Assembly (NCBI GenBank): GCA_018136815.1
Contig: CM030940.1
Span: 4,283,761-4,347,760, forward strand
Length of the DNA stretch: 64,000 bases
Reading direction: 5' to 3'
Source of the DNA: Isochrysis galbana
Lineage: Eukaryota; Haptophyta; Isochrysidales; Isochrysidaceae
The position numbers were made by a program, and so were the translations under genes. Under the pieces are notes generated by a model, which was given only the letters and a program-made list of their open reading frames with translations, made no database searches and was not told the DNA's origin. Below, in pieces: positions 11,741 to 22,400 of this stretch. The stretch's first letter is position 1. Every line of letters begins with the position of its first letter.

Positions 11741-12151
11741 CAAAAAAGTCGCAGCACCCGATACCGATACCATGTACAATACAACACACTTTGTAGCAGG
11801 TGTCTTCTGATGTATGTATGTGTCTAGCTAGATGTCGGTTCGGTCGGTCGGTCGTTCAGCGTCGTTCAGCCGCGTTCCACGTTCCACGTTTCACGCTCTA
11901 CTTTCTACTTTTCTTTTTCTTTAATTCCTTCTTCCTTCTTCTTTTATTCTCTTCTTCCTCCTCCTCCCTTTCAAAGCCCTTTCCCTTTCCTCTCTTCCCG
12001 CCTACCCATTGTCCGTTCAATATTTATAAAAGAGACCTCTCTTCTCCATCTCCATCTCCACCGACGTTTTTCCCGTCCCCCCCCCCTTGCTTGGCTCGAC
12101 AACTCGACAGCCGACGGCAGCACAGAGTACAGAGTACAGCCCGATGACCAA
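11741..12151. other. CT-rich spacer or leader
   Basis: Tandem CGGTCGGTCGGTCG and GTTCCACGTTCCACG repeats are followed by a long CT-rich stretch and then by the ATG at 12152. No gene within it. Confidence 0.45.
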
Positions 12152-12352
12152 ATGCCGAGCAAGAAGCGTGGTGCCGAGGATCTCCTCCATGAGGTGGACC
12201 TTATCGTGGCCAAGCGGCTAGGGCTAGTTTGTCCAAGGGGCAAGCAGGGGAGTCGCAATACTTATTGGTCCGATGGCAAGCAGGATTCGACGCCGCCATT
12301 TTATCCATTATCCATTATCTATGGTATTAATATATTTGAGGCCCGCAACTAA
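12152..12352 (+). CDS. Short ORF, possible first exon or disrupted gene
   Basis: Begins MPSKKRGAEDLLHEVDLIV after a CT-rich leader like those before other genes in this window. The first 50 residues look protein-like (basic start, then amphipathic helix). The frame runs into the AT-rich hairpin repeat at 12340-12400, where it ends. It may be a real first exon whose downstream part was displaced by the repeat. Function unknown. Confidence 0.25.
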   Translation: MPSKKRGAEDLLHEVDLIVAKRLGLVCPRGKQGSRNTYWSDGKQDSTPPFYPLSIIYGINIFEARN

Positions 12353-12355
12353 TAT

Positions 12356-12395
12356 CATAGATAGTAATAGTGCTCAAGAGCTATTACTATCTATG
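12356..12395. repeat. Perfect 15-bp hairpin in AT-rich repeat
   Basis: CATAGATAGTAATAG (12356-12370) pairs with CTATTACTATCTATG (12381-12395) around a 10-base loop; pairing extends two more bases outward. The arm matches the units at 11614-11673. Confidence 0.85.
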
Positions 12396-12459
12396 ATGAT
12401 AATCCTAATAGCCTCAACATTGCCTATTATCTAGATGTTAGGCTAATATATTCACAGTC

Positions 12460-12981
12460 TTACTCTGGTTTGAGCTGCGCCGCGCGCATCCGGGCAGCTA
12501 TCCACAAGTCGAAATGCTCCGGGCGTAAACGATCAATTTTGGCCATGGACATCTCCACGGAATCACTGCGCCAGTCTGGCCGATCAGCCCGCCACATCCG
12601 TGCGTGCTGCTTCGTGTAGCTGCACCAACGTCTTTTGAATTCTTGCGTCACCTGCTCACCCATGATCTGCACAGGCGGGGACTCCTCATTGAGTGAGGGA
12701 TCCGTCGGGCCGGGGGCAGGGCCACAGAACAATGGCAGTTCGCGGGCGACCGGACCCGCGGCCCAACCACAATCGTCCTTCGTCGCTTCGGCAGGCATCG
12801 TGTCCTCGTGATTCCACCCGTCTTGCGGCTCCTCGTACTCGTCCGCCCAACCTACCTCTGTTACGTTCCTCTTGCCAGCTTTCCTCGCCACGCTGCTCGG
12901 CCTACGACTGTGCCTTGGGCCCTCGATGACGGCGACGTTGCGGTCGAACAGCTTGGGCTGCAGGTTGGGTGGCTGGTACAT
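12460..12981 (-). CDS. Hypothetical 173-aa ORF, possibly transposon-derived
   Basis: Starts MYQPPNLQPKLFDRN and ends inside the repeat family seen at 11541 and 12340. The C-terminal half (FKRRWCSYTKQHARMWRADR, then DLWIAARMRAAQLKPE) is rich in Trp, Arg and His and looks like part of a folded domain, but I cannot assign a family. Lying against short AT-rich repeats makes a mobile-element origin plausible. It could also be a chance frame. Confidence 0.3.
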   Translation of the reverse strand: MYQPPNLQPKLFDRNVAVIEGPRHSRRPSSVARKAGKRNVTEVGWADEYEEPQDGWNHEDTMPAEATKDDCGWAAGPVARELPLFCGPAPGPTDPSLNEESPPVQIMGEQVTQEFKRRWCSYTKQHARMWRADRPDWRSDSVEMSMAKIDRLRPEHFDLWIAARMRAAQLKPE

Positions 12982-13181
12982 GATACATGTACATGATGAC
13001 GCTCTTCACCACCGTCTGCCCACGCAGCTTGCCCACCTTCTCGACGCGTACTTCCGAGGGGGTGAGGTCTCGGCCGCTCGCTCGCTCGCTCGCTCGGGGT
13101 TTGGGGCGATGAGCACGTGCCCCCCCGTTACTTTTTTTGAATTTTATTTTATTCTAAAGTTAGTAGTAGTAATATCAGCCT

Positions 13182-13231
13182 GATATCAGGTTATCAGGTC
13201 TAGTAGGTAGTAGGCCTGATAACTTGATATC
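13182..13231. repeat. Imperfect inverted repeat of GATATCAGG units
   Basis: Arms 13182-13200 and 13214-13231 pair with one or two mismatches, and further GATATCAG palindromes follow at 13235-13250. The block sits just before the GA repeat and the assembly gap. Confidence 0.7.
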
Positions 13232-13261
13232 AGAACCTGATATCAGCCTGACGGGGCATCC

Positions 13262-13263
<2 letters not shown>

Positions 13264-13310
<47 letters not shown>

Positions 13311-13449
13311 AGAGAGAGAGAGAGAGAAGAGGGAGGGAGGAGGGAGAGGNNNNNNNNNNNNNNNNNNNNNNNNNNNNNNNNNNNNNNNNNNNNNNNNNNN
13401 NNNNNNNNNNNNNNNNNNNNNNNNNNNNNNNNNNNNNNNNNNNNNNNNN

Positions 13450-13487
<38 letters not shown>

Positions 13488-13492
13488 GAGAG

Positions 13493-13575
<83 letters not shown>
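13264..13575. repeat. (GA)n microsatellite containing a 100-N assembly gap
   Basis: Almost pure GA repeat on both sides of N at 13350-13449. A run of exactly 100 N is a customary placeholder, so the true array length is unknown. The frame that spans it is meaningless. Confidence 0.97.
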
Positions 13576-14336
13576 TGTAGCGGGAAAGAGTATGTGGGTG
13601 AAAGATAGGGGAGGGGGGAGGGGGGGGGCAGTCGGCCGTGGAGAGGGGGGGGGGGCGCTAGGTGAGCGCTACGACAATAAGAAACAAGAAACCACCCCCC
13701 AGCGGCTTTGACCGGGATAAGAAACTCGAGATAAGAAACCTCTCGGGCGGAGCCCGGGGGGGCAAGTAAACTTTAGAAGCTTTTCACTCCTGTTTTCTTA
13801 ATGGTGCACCCATACTGTAAGGCCCTCCTAGGGCCCCTGGGGGCTCCCAATATAGCCATATGTGCCATAAATGTACAAATGTGTACTCATCGTCCACCTG
13901 GTGGATTACGTATGTACGAGGGTTAACTATCTAGTAGTAGTTTGTCTCTCTCCATCCCTCTCCTCCCCTCCCTTCCTTCCCTTCCATCTCACTACTCGCT
14001 ACCATTTTTCTACGCTACTCTACTCTACTCTTCTCTACTCTACTTCTTCTTCTCTCACAACTACACAACGTCGTTGTTGCTGGTGCTGGACTTACCCCCC
14101 TTTTTCCCGCTCGCGCCGCCGGCCGCCTCTTCTCCCTCTCTCTCTCTCCCTCCCTCCCTCCCTCCCTCTCTCCTCACCCCCCCCCCCCTTCTCGCCCTTC
14201 CCAGCCCAAACCCTCTCCTGCTCCACCCTCGCTCCCCCACCTCCTCGTTTCCCCTCTCCCACCCACTCCTGCCTGGCCCCCAATCCTTGTTCACTACCTG
14301 CTCCCACCCTACCATCCCCCCGTTCCTCTTGGCATC
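13576..14336. other. Upstream region of the CENP-C-motif gene
   Basis: G- and C-homopolymers up to about 13860, then from 13940 a long CT-rich stretch running to the ATG at 14337. No other gene recognised. Confidence 0.55.
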
Positions 14337-15494
14337 ATGGGAGACTCCGCCGGCCGCCGGCTCAGCGGCCGCTCGCGGATGCGGCCACTCGAGTTCTGGG
14401 CGAATGAGCGTGTAGTCTACGAGCCGACACCGCAGGGCGTCCGCGTCGTCGGCGTGCTCACACACGACGCACGCGGGCAGGAGGGCCTGCGCTCACGCTT
14501 CGACGCCTCAGCCTGCGCCTCGGACGAGACGCCACACCCAAGACCCGGCGGCCGCAGCCGCAAGGCCAGCACGCGGCAGGCCTCACCCACCGTCTCCTTG
14601 TCGCTGCATCAACGCAACTCCGACGTGAAACGAGCCAATCCAAGCAGCACGGAGAGAGAGGGGCGGACTCCACCAGCTAGTCCGCGTGCAGCCACAACCC
14701 CGCTGAGACGGAGCGAGCAGGCTGCTGAGCAGCAAGGAAGCGCGCGTCGGTCATCGAGCAGGCCGCGGCGGAGTCCTTCGCCGGGCGCGAAGTCTCCATC
14801 TCCAACGGAATCTGCCTCTGCCCGGCGAGCACCGGCTACCGCAGAGCCTGTGGCGAACAGAAGCCACAGCCCAAAGATGCTTCCATGCGAAGCCAAGGCC
14901 TCAGTGCGGTCGGCTGAGAAAAGCCACACCTCGTTTCGAGCAGCAGGTGTTCGTGATGCTATTGCCTCTTCGTCCTTGCTTCACACCGCCTCGGCCTCGC
15001 CCAATGCAGCTGCGTCCAGCCGCCGGAGTCGCAACCCAACTATCAGTGATCGCCGCGACGAGAGCCCCTCGAGAGAAATTCACCCACATGATGCCCCCGG
15101 AGGTTATTCCGGCTCTCTGCCATCTGCTTCCGCGAAAGAGGCGTCGCGCATGGAGCCGCAGCTTGAGATTCTCGGCACGCGCAGATGGGGACGCGGATTT
15201 CAATACATTGTGCAGAGACCAGGAGCACCCGATTTGGAGTGTATGTCCGCTATAGATGTCCCCCTCGGGCTTCGGGCCGCATTTCACGCATCGCAGTCCC
15301 ACTCGCTGGATGGGCACGATGAAAGCGTTGCCACAACAAATGCCTTGGCAGGGGACGCGTCGGACCTGACGTCCTGCGTCCCAGCAGCCGAAATCACTGA
15401 CGATTGCGGAGAAGATGTGCCTTCCCACCGAGGCTTTAAATTGGAGACGAGCGTCCCACCAAGAAAACGGAAGATCCCGACGTCTGCCTCATGA
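14337..15494 (+). CDS. CENP-C-motif protein, single exon, 385 aa
   Basis: Residues 7-27 (RRLSGRSRMRPLEFWANERV) match the CENP-C motif, in which an Arg anchors to the nucleosome acidic patch and aromatic residues contact the histone tail; the hallmark RxSxRxRxxPLEFW pattern is complete. The middle (about 50-240) is Ser/Arg/Pro-rich and probably disordered. Near residues 280-325 a block beginning LEILGTRRWGRGFQYIVQR resembles a degenerate chromodomain-type beta fold, and the tail PPRKRKIP is a likely nuclear signal. In CENP-C the motif is internal and followed by a cupin domain; neither holds here. So it may be a divergent CENP-C, a KNL2-like licensing factor or another acidic-patch binder. The ATG follows a CT-rich leader. 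Confidence 0.6.
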   Translation: MGDSAGRRLSGRSRMRPLEFWANERVVYEPTPQGVRVVGVLTHDARGQEGLRSRFDASACASDETPHPRPGGRSRKASTRQASPTVSLSLHQRNSDVKRANPSSTEREGRTPPASPRAATTPLRRSEQAAEQQGSARRSSSRPRRSPSPGAKSPSPTESASARRAPATAEPVANRSHSPKMLPCEAKASVRSAEKSHTSFRAAGVRDAIASSSLLHTASASPNAAASSRRSRNPTISDRRDESPSREIHPHDAPGGYSGSLPSASAKEASRMEPQLEILGTRRWGRGFQYIVQRPGAPDLECMSAIDVPLGLRAAFHASQSHSLDGHDESVATTNALAGDASDLTSCVPAAEITDDCGEDVPSHRGFKLETSVPPRKRKIPTSAS

Positions 15495-16918
15495 CACGCA
15501 TTTTGGCTCGTAGACAGAAACCCGATCGGCCTTGCCTCATGACACCGTGAGCGCAGTTGGTGCAAACACGTGCTGGTTTGTATGCCTTATATGGCTTGCA
15601 GCTACGTGACGGCTCGGAAGGTGACTTTGCCTGAGTGTTTGTTTATCGTGCACGTTTATATACATGTGTGGTGGATTCCTCCGTGCGCCCTAGCTCACAG
15701 CTTGCGAAGGTCGAACATCGACGATCGTTGGGTGCTAATGGTACGTGTGTGCTGTCTCCAAGTGTGCTGCCTATCTGTGACGTGTGTAGCCACATCTTCG
15801 TATTCGTGTCGCCATACTCATTGTCATTGACTTGTGCGTAGCACCTAGCAGCGCAAGGGCACGAAGCGCTGTTGCGGCCGCCGTTCGAGGCGCTGGCGGC
15901 CCTAACGTGGTGCGTGGCCAACGAATCCAAGGGCCGCGCTGTGCGCCGCCCTAGCCATCCCATCGTGCAAGCAATGAGGGGGCGATTAAGAAGGCTAAAG
16001 ATCGCCGCCAGTGAATGACGGAAGTTATACATCGATAACACTTTCGAGAAAGTGATTCAGTGCCACGTGCGAGGCGAGGATATTAAAAGATTTTTTTTAC
16101 ATCGATAACACTTTGCTCCGCAGACCCTAGCCTGGCACACGCGCTAACGCTAACGCCAACTATTTAAAGTTAGCGCTCGGGTAAGCTGCACATCCAATGC
16201 GTAGGGCGCTGATGCACCGATGGCCAATAACAGCGTGGCGGGGGAGCACTGGCCCAGTGCGCAGTAGTAACTCTCTGTTGGTTAATGTTAACGTTGTGCT
16301 TGCGCATCCTCAATGGTTCGATACGCAACGTGCGGTAGCGTTGTTAGTTGTTAGCAGCAGCCGCAAAGCAGGAAGAGGTTGCTTTGGGCAATGGTGGCTG
16401 AGCGCTACTGCTTAAACAACATGCGTGCATGGGGATGGCCTGATGCCTACGCAGATGGATGATCAAACGGCAACAGCAGAGCCCTCTGCTAGGCTTTGCT
16501 GTACGATTTTTCGTATCATCGTCGCGATCGCCCACTCTACCTTGGCTCCACCCCTCGAGGGTCCTTGCGTCTGTGGCTACTCTTCGACTTCCGTCGATAG
16601 CATTGGTGTCTCCGCATGGAAGCAGGGAAAGCCGAGCCCCATGAGTATCGACAAGTAGAGCCGATGACGAGGCCTCTGCACGCACGTACCATGAAGCTCC
16701 GCCATTTCTGACGTCGTAGGATGGCGCACGGGCTGCACACTGAACGAGAACCAATGACATTATGATCGCCTTGAGGCGGCTAAGCCTGCGATTTGGATTA
16801 AGCCTTGGAAGCACGCTCATAAGCGCACCGTTGGAGGAGGGACCCAACATCCGGCGAGACTACGAGGCGCTGCGTCATGCTACCTAGGCGATAGAGGTGC
16901 TGCAAAGGAGCAAGAGAA
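15495..16918. other. Spacer between convergent genes
   Basis: No gene supported; minus 16344-16850 is open but lacks recognisable features. The 17-base motif TACATCGATAACACTTT occurs twice (about 16027 and 16099). Confidence 0.5.
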
Positions 16919-18610
16919 TCAAGGAACAAAGTAGTAAGCGGCAGGTGGCGAGTGATGCGATCGGGGGTGATTGCGGCTGCGGGCGGTGCATGGAACAAGT
17001 TCCGGCCCATAGCCAGCCTCTCGAGCCCAGCAGGCGTTCGCTAGTCTACGGTGAGGATGCATGCGGCGTTGGCTAATGCGCACCATGGGCGGGTCGGTCT
17101 TTGCAGCAGCTTCCGCTTTTTCGGCTTTCCTGAGCTTCGACGTTGCATCATCAGCATCGCAATCCGTGCCGCCGGCCAATGGCGTAGACGGTTCAGTGAT
17201 GGCATCAGTTTCCACCGTTTCCCTAATAGCGACAAACTCTTGATCAAAGGAGCACGGAGTCCCCGCCTGCACCTCGAAAAGGAAGTCGCGTGTGCGCCAC
17301 ATGACCTGGGCGCGGCGATGGGCTTCACGATGATTGCTGCGAAAGCCCCGTCCAGCTGGGTGATCAAGGCATTGTGGCTCGCGGGGAGCAAGGGGCCAAG
17401 GTACAGCAAGCTGCTCACCTTGCCTGACCTGTAGACCAGTAGCTCGCCCTCCTGCTCCTCGTAGAGTTCCTCTAGGGTTGCGAGTGGCGGAGCGCCGGGC
17501 GCAGCTCCACCCGCGGCATAGCCACCGGAGGAAGGGGGGCCGTTCGCCGACTTCACCGCGCCAGCCGCCGCCGTGCCTGGGTGGTCATCATCGGAACCCC
17601 GGGCGAGTGCTGCCATGTACTCCGTTGCGCTGACTTGATCATCACCACTAGGGCTCGAGCTGCTCGTCGCGGTGCAGGGGCGCACCGGAAGCGCTGAGGG
17701 GAGTTGAACAAAGAGGAGCTTGCTCTCGCCTGAGATGGGGCATTGGCAAGCACCACATGACGGTGAGAGAGAGCGGGAGCGAGAGAGCATAATGTGTTCA
17801 AGGATGGATCCCGTCCAGGCGGGGTGGTCCAATGGCCACGTACGCGATATCATCAAGTTGAGATAGCGGAGTGGCTCTCAAGTGCCGTTCCATCTCGAAC
17901 CGTCTCCGAGGCTGGGAGCGCTATGTGGGGCCGTGCAAGGAGACCTGCGGGGTAGGCCGCTCGCCTGGTTGCATAATCGCATCCCTCTTGCCGCTAAGCA
18001 GCGCTGCGGCAGCAGATCCAGGCGGGAACGCAAGTCCCGTGCCACCGAGGCTCGAAGCGGGACGCGAAGCCGGCGTCGTCCGACCGGAGAAATGGGCGAC
18101 GGACCGCGTGTCCGGCAACGGGAGCAGCGGCAATGCGAGAGGTGCATTCGGGTTCTCGAGCCATGCTCGCGAAGGCGGACGCGATGGCCTAGCGGACGGA
18201 TGCGATGAATCGTCGCTGTTCTCCAGCTTGATGAACGATGTGTGCGAGTCGAGCGTGCTGTCTCGCGGAGCGGACGCCGGACCGCCGCCGTCCCGGCCAA
18301 CCGCCGAGGAGCCTGCCCCTGAGCTGGTAGAAGTGGCTGCTGCTCGTCCCCCTGCGGCTGCGTCCGACTTGACGCGCGGCCGTGGGGGAGGCTGGGGCGT
18401 GGTCGTGCCATAGCGATCTGCGGGCCTGGTGTCTGGTGTGGGTGAAGGTGTGGTGGCTCGGCCTTCTTGAAGAAGCCTGTGGAGGAGGTGGCCGCTGGCG
18501 CCATCCTTCTTATTTCGTCTGGCAGCGAGGTTGGGAGCAAACTTGGTGCGCTGGACGCCGCCGAGTGTCTTGTCGCGGCCGGGAGGAGGGGGTGGGGGGT
18601 TGGCACTCAT
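16919..18610 (-). CDS. POLR3D: RNA polymerase III subunit RPC4-like (POLR3D), at least three exons
   Basis: RPC4 helps RNA polymerase III initiate and terminate on tRNA and 5S genes. Exon 1 starts at ATG 18610 and carries the family's N-terminal basic motif (TKFAPNLAARRNKKDG). A Ser/Pro-rich spacer follows, as usual in RPC4. Exon 2 (17729-17419) gives ESKLLFVQLPSALP and ends GELLVYRSGK at a GTGAGC donor. Exon 3 from 17305 continues VMWRTRDFLFEVQAGTPCSF then DQEFVAI, the conserved C-terminal fold. The exon 1 donor is not fixed; GTGGCA after PASSL would keep frame, but another short exon is possible. The stop at 16919-16921 is the first in frame, and the last 50 residues may be intron read-through. 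Upstream is a purine-rich (coding strand) tract. Confidence 0.75.
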
Positions 18611-19167
18611 TGGGAGGAGGGCGGGGTCCTCTCCCTCCCTCTCTCTCTCTCGGCTCCCTCTCCTTCTCTCTACCCCTCTCTCTCTCTGTCTCCCTCCCTC
18701 CCTCCCTCCCTCCCTCCCTCCCTCTCTCTCTCTCCCCCCCCCCCCCCCCTTTCCCTCCCTCCCTCCCTCTCCACTTGCTTCCAGCAAGATCTTCCCTTCA
18801 TTTCTCTCTCTCAACCCTCTTATCTTCCCTCTCGCCGCCCCCCGGCCCCCCTCCCCCCTCGCCCCCCCCCCCCCCACGGCCTCGCCCTCTCTCATCCTCC
18901 CTCTCTTCCACTTCTCCTCCCTCTCTTTCACATACTTCTCCCTCTTTCTATTCCTCCCCGATCCTTCCCCCTTCTCCTCTCCTGTTCTCCCACTCTCCTC
19001 CCTCTCCCTCACTTCCCAGTATAAAACCTAACTCTCTCCGCCCGAAGGGGCGGCGCAGACGGCCGGAGGGCGGCCACGCGGTTTATTTTTTCTTTTGTAG
19101 TAATAGTAATAGTAGAGCGTGCGCGTGCCCGCTTCGTGGGCGTGCCCCTGCTCCCCCCCAGGCAATC
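18611..19167. other. CT-rich microsatellite region upstream of POLR3D
   Basis: (CT)n, (CCCT)n and C-homopolymer stretches from about 18625 to 19020. Overlapping open frames on both strands are composition artefacts. Confidence 0.7.
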
Positions 19168-19491
19168 ATGGCCCCCAGGAAGCCCGCCAGCAAGCCCAAG
19201 CCGCCAAGGGGCCACTACACAGTCCATGCCCGCGATACGCGCGCAGAACAGCGGGCGCGCGTCGTCGAAGACGTGCGCAGAGCAGCCGCGCACTGCCGCT
19301 CGCACAGCGTTGGCGTCAAGGCCGCGCTTGCAACTTGCAACAGGGCATATTTCCCGGAGGCAACACGCGGCAAAGTGGCGTGGGAGCCGAAAAAAAAACT
19401 TCTTAATATCCTCGCCGCGCGCGCGACTCTGCACCTTACCTATGCAGCCACGTCCGCTACTCTCACCCCCCTTCCGCAACTAACTTTATAG
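19168..19491 (+). CDS. Small basic ORF (107 aa) immediately upstream of the LINE
   Basis: Starts MAPRKPASKPKPPRGHYTVH. Residues 20-65 (TRAEQRARVVEDVRRAAAHC onward) look like two amphipathic helices, compatible with a helix-turn-helix-like DNA binder, but no family is recognised. It ends only 9 bases before the LINE ORF1 ATG, at a near-palindromic CTAACTTTATAGTTAG. It may be a 5' ORF of the LINE or a host exon cut by the insertion. Confidence 0.3.
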   Translation: MAPRKPASKPKPPRGHYTVHARDTRAEQRARVVEDVRRAAAHCRSHSVGVKAALATCNRAYFPEATRGKVAWEPKKKLLNILAARATLHLTYAATSATLTPLPQLTL

Positions 19492-22400
19492 TTAGACGCC
19501 ATGGAGCGCGCCGCCGCTCCCCACCTCTCCTTCGGGTCCCCCGCCGCGGGGACCCCCCCGGCACCCATGGAGCTGTCGCAGGCGAAGCGACCGCGTCCGC
19601 CCGCAGAGGCCGAGCAGGTGAGCGCGACCCCGGTCGCGCCGCACGGCCCGTGGCCCCGGCCACACCAGCCACTGCAGCCATGCTGGCCCTCCCCATGGAG
19701 GGTCACAAGCTGTAGAACACAGAGGACCAGCACCACACAAGACGAACAATACAGCCACCAGGCATGCCTTATGGCAGAGGCCTCTCCCACCCTAGGGACG
19801 GCCGCGCTGCCCCGGCAGCGCGGCCCGAGACCGGGTGGCCCTTATGGGCACAAATCCAAAACCAACAGCAGAACGCACAATGGCACTGACCCCTCAACAC
19901 CACAACACATGACCACACAGAAAGGAAGCTGCTTGGGTGCGTCTAGGGGCGCACATCACACTCCCCCGCCACACGCTCGATTGGACCCACCCATGGCCTC
20001 ACATACCCCGACCTCCCCTGCCACTCAGGAGCCGCCCTCAGATGAGGAGCAAGGCTACACTGAGTCGGACGCAACATACGAGCTGTCCTTTCACCAGGAG
20101 GGAGACTACACTTTCCAGGACGCCACCGTCTACGCCGCGATCGTAGAGCTCCTCTTGGAGCTCGAAGGAGTCGACCCGGAGCCTGACTTCTGGGCCCGGT
20201 CCATCCGCGGGCCATGGCATATCGCCGTGAACGAGGACTGCGCTCAGCAATTCAAAGAGCGTTATGGGGACAAACAACACCACCCTCCGCATCATCCAAA
20301 CCGACATCCCAGTCCGCGTAAAAGTTGAAGCAATTGATGAGAAAATCAACAAGAAAGGCTCCACCTCTCGCAAAGCCCTCTACAACGCCCTCCAAGACGT
20401 CGCGGCGCACCTAGTCGTCGAGGCAGACGGCCTGGCGCAAGCGGCCCAAATCAATCTCAGCGCGCTCATTATTGCGATCGAAAAGGTTGGGCTAACCTTT
20501 CTGAAAGGCAACCGAGAGCGCATGAAGCTCGAAGGCGGAGCAGGCACCTTTGTGTCCAAGGCGGCCTACTCGACCCGCTGGCATCTTTACGTTTCGGCGG
20601 GCCAAGGCTCGTTTCTCGACGGAAACTTCCCTCGCAAGCTTCTACTACAGATAGAAGGCAAGACAGTCCCGGTGAATTACGCCATTCGGGCGTGCAAGGA
20701 GATCAAAATGCCGGAGTCCATTCAATCCCCCCACAAGCTCATGGTCCACGGCAGCCTACGCGGATGCAAGGGCTGGCGACCGGAGGTGGTTAAGGGCCTC
20801 CTAAGCTCGATTCGCGTATGCGAATGCGAACAAGAAGCGGCGAAGCGCCGCGAGCGCAACGAGGCGCAAAGGCTCAACCCCCGCCCGAAATCGGCGCACG
20901 AGGCTCTTGGCAAGGGCCCCCCCAAGCAATGTGCGCGCTTCACCCAAGGCCTGTGCCTCAGGAACAAACGAGGCGTGCGATGCAATCTCTCGCACGACGT
21001 GCCTGGCGCGTGGATCGACAACAAGTGCACAATCCGCTGCCACCTTCATCCACACAAGAAGATCCCGGGCGTCTGTTTAAACGGCCCGGCATGCCTTTTC
21101 CTCCACCCAGAGTGCGCGTTCGCCAACGCGATTGCGGCCACCAAACTTGCCGTCGCGAGAATAATGCCCCGGCGCCCTAGACTCACATATGACTCCACCC
21201 TTGGTTACCCAGGTGAAGGACCTGTCCGCATCGCGACATACAACATTAACGGCACCAAGAACGGCAAGCTAGCCGCCGTGCTATCGCAAGCGCGAAAGGC
21301 AAAAGTAGACATACTACTACTGCAAGAACTTCATGCATACGAGGACGGCTCGCACCTCCGGGCACATAGGACAGCCGCCATGTTGGGCTGGCTGTGGTTT
21401 GTTGCCCCAGGAGAGCTAGGAGACCCAGCTAGCGGTGTCGCGGTGGCAATCAGAGAAGCGGCCGAGCGAATAACTGCTAGAACGGAGTCCCTAGAAATCT
21501 TACTAGAAGGTAGATGCGTATCCATAACGCTAAACATAGATGAAACCCGATACCGAATAATATCGGTATACCTCAGTGCGCAACCTGGACCCCGCGGAAG
21601 GCAGATAACCGAACTAGATAGAAAACTAGGCGCCTTAGACCCTATACCGACGGTAATAGGCGGAGACCTCAACTGCGTAGAAAACAGCGCGCACGACTCC
21701 CAAAGAGTAGGGGAGGCACTATATGCCAACACGCACGGGGAAAAATGGAGAGCGCTGACTAAAGCGCACAAACTCCGAGACGCACATCACACGCTACGCC
21801 TAGGGCCGAACGTTGGCTACACGAGAATGGCAGCCACCATCCACACAAGGATAGACCGCATATACCATAGCGAAGATATAGATGCTATCCAATGGCAGCA
21901 ACACGGACCCTGCCCGGACCTATTTACGGGCAAAGCCGCGTCAGACCATTTACCGGTCCTAGCGCTCTTCGAGACCCCGGGATTCAAACCGGGGCGAAAC
22001 TTCGACAAACCAATAGACCTAACGATAATCCGCGAGAAAGGCGCGATGAAAACGGTAGAACTGCTGTTGCGGACCGCCGATCGAAAGATAGAGGAAGGGG
22101 GCAACATAGAAATAATATGGGCCAACTCAAAAGAAAACATAGCAACATTCCTGAGGGAAGAAACAGCGATGAGAGCCAAGCCCACCATCCAGTCAGTATT
22201 AGAATTGAAGGCCGCAAGGCTAAACATCCGACTTGCAAGGCAAGGACCAAATGAGAGGCTCACGGAGGAGTTGGCGAAAACACATAAAGAGATAGCAGAA
22301 GAGAGAGGGCGGATCCCGCTTAAAGTTAAAGACATGCCGCTGTATCGGCAGCTCCGTCGGGAAGACCTACACTCTAAGGAGTTCTTCGCACAACTGAAGC

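Noticed and set aside
13224..13580. 118-aa frame across the N run
   Set aside because: Spans the assembly gap within a GA microsatellite.
18382..19491. 369-aa plus-strand frame
   Set aside because: Most of it is the antisense of POLR3D exon 1 and CT repeats; only its last 107 codons from 19168 are kept as a possible small ORF.
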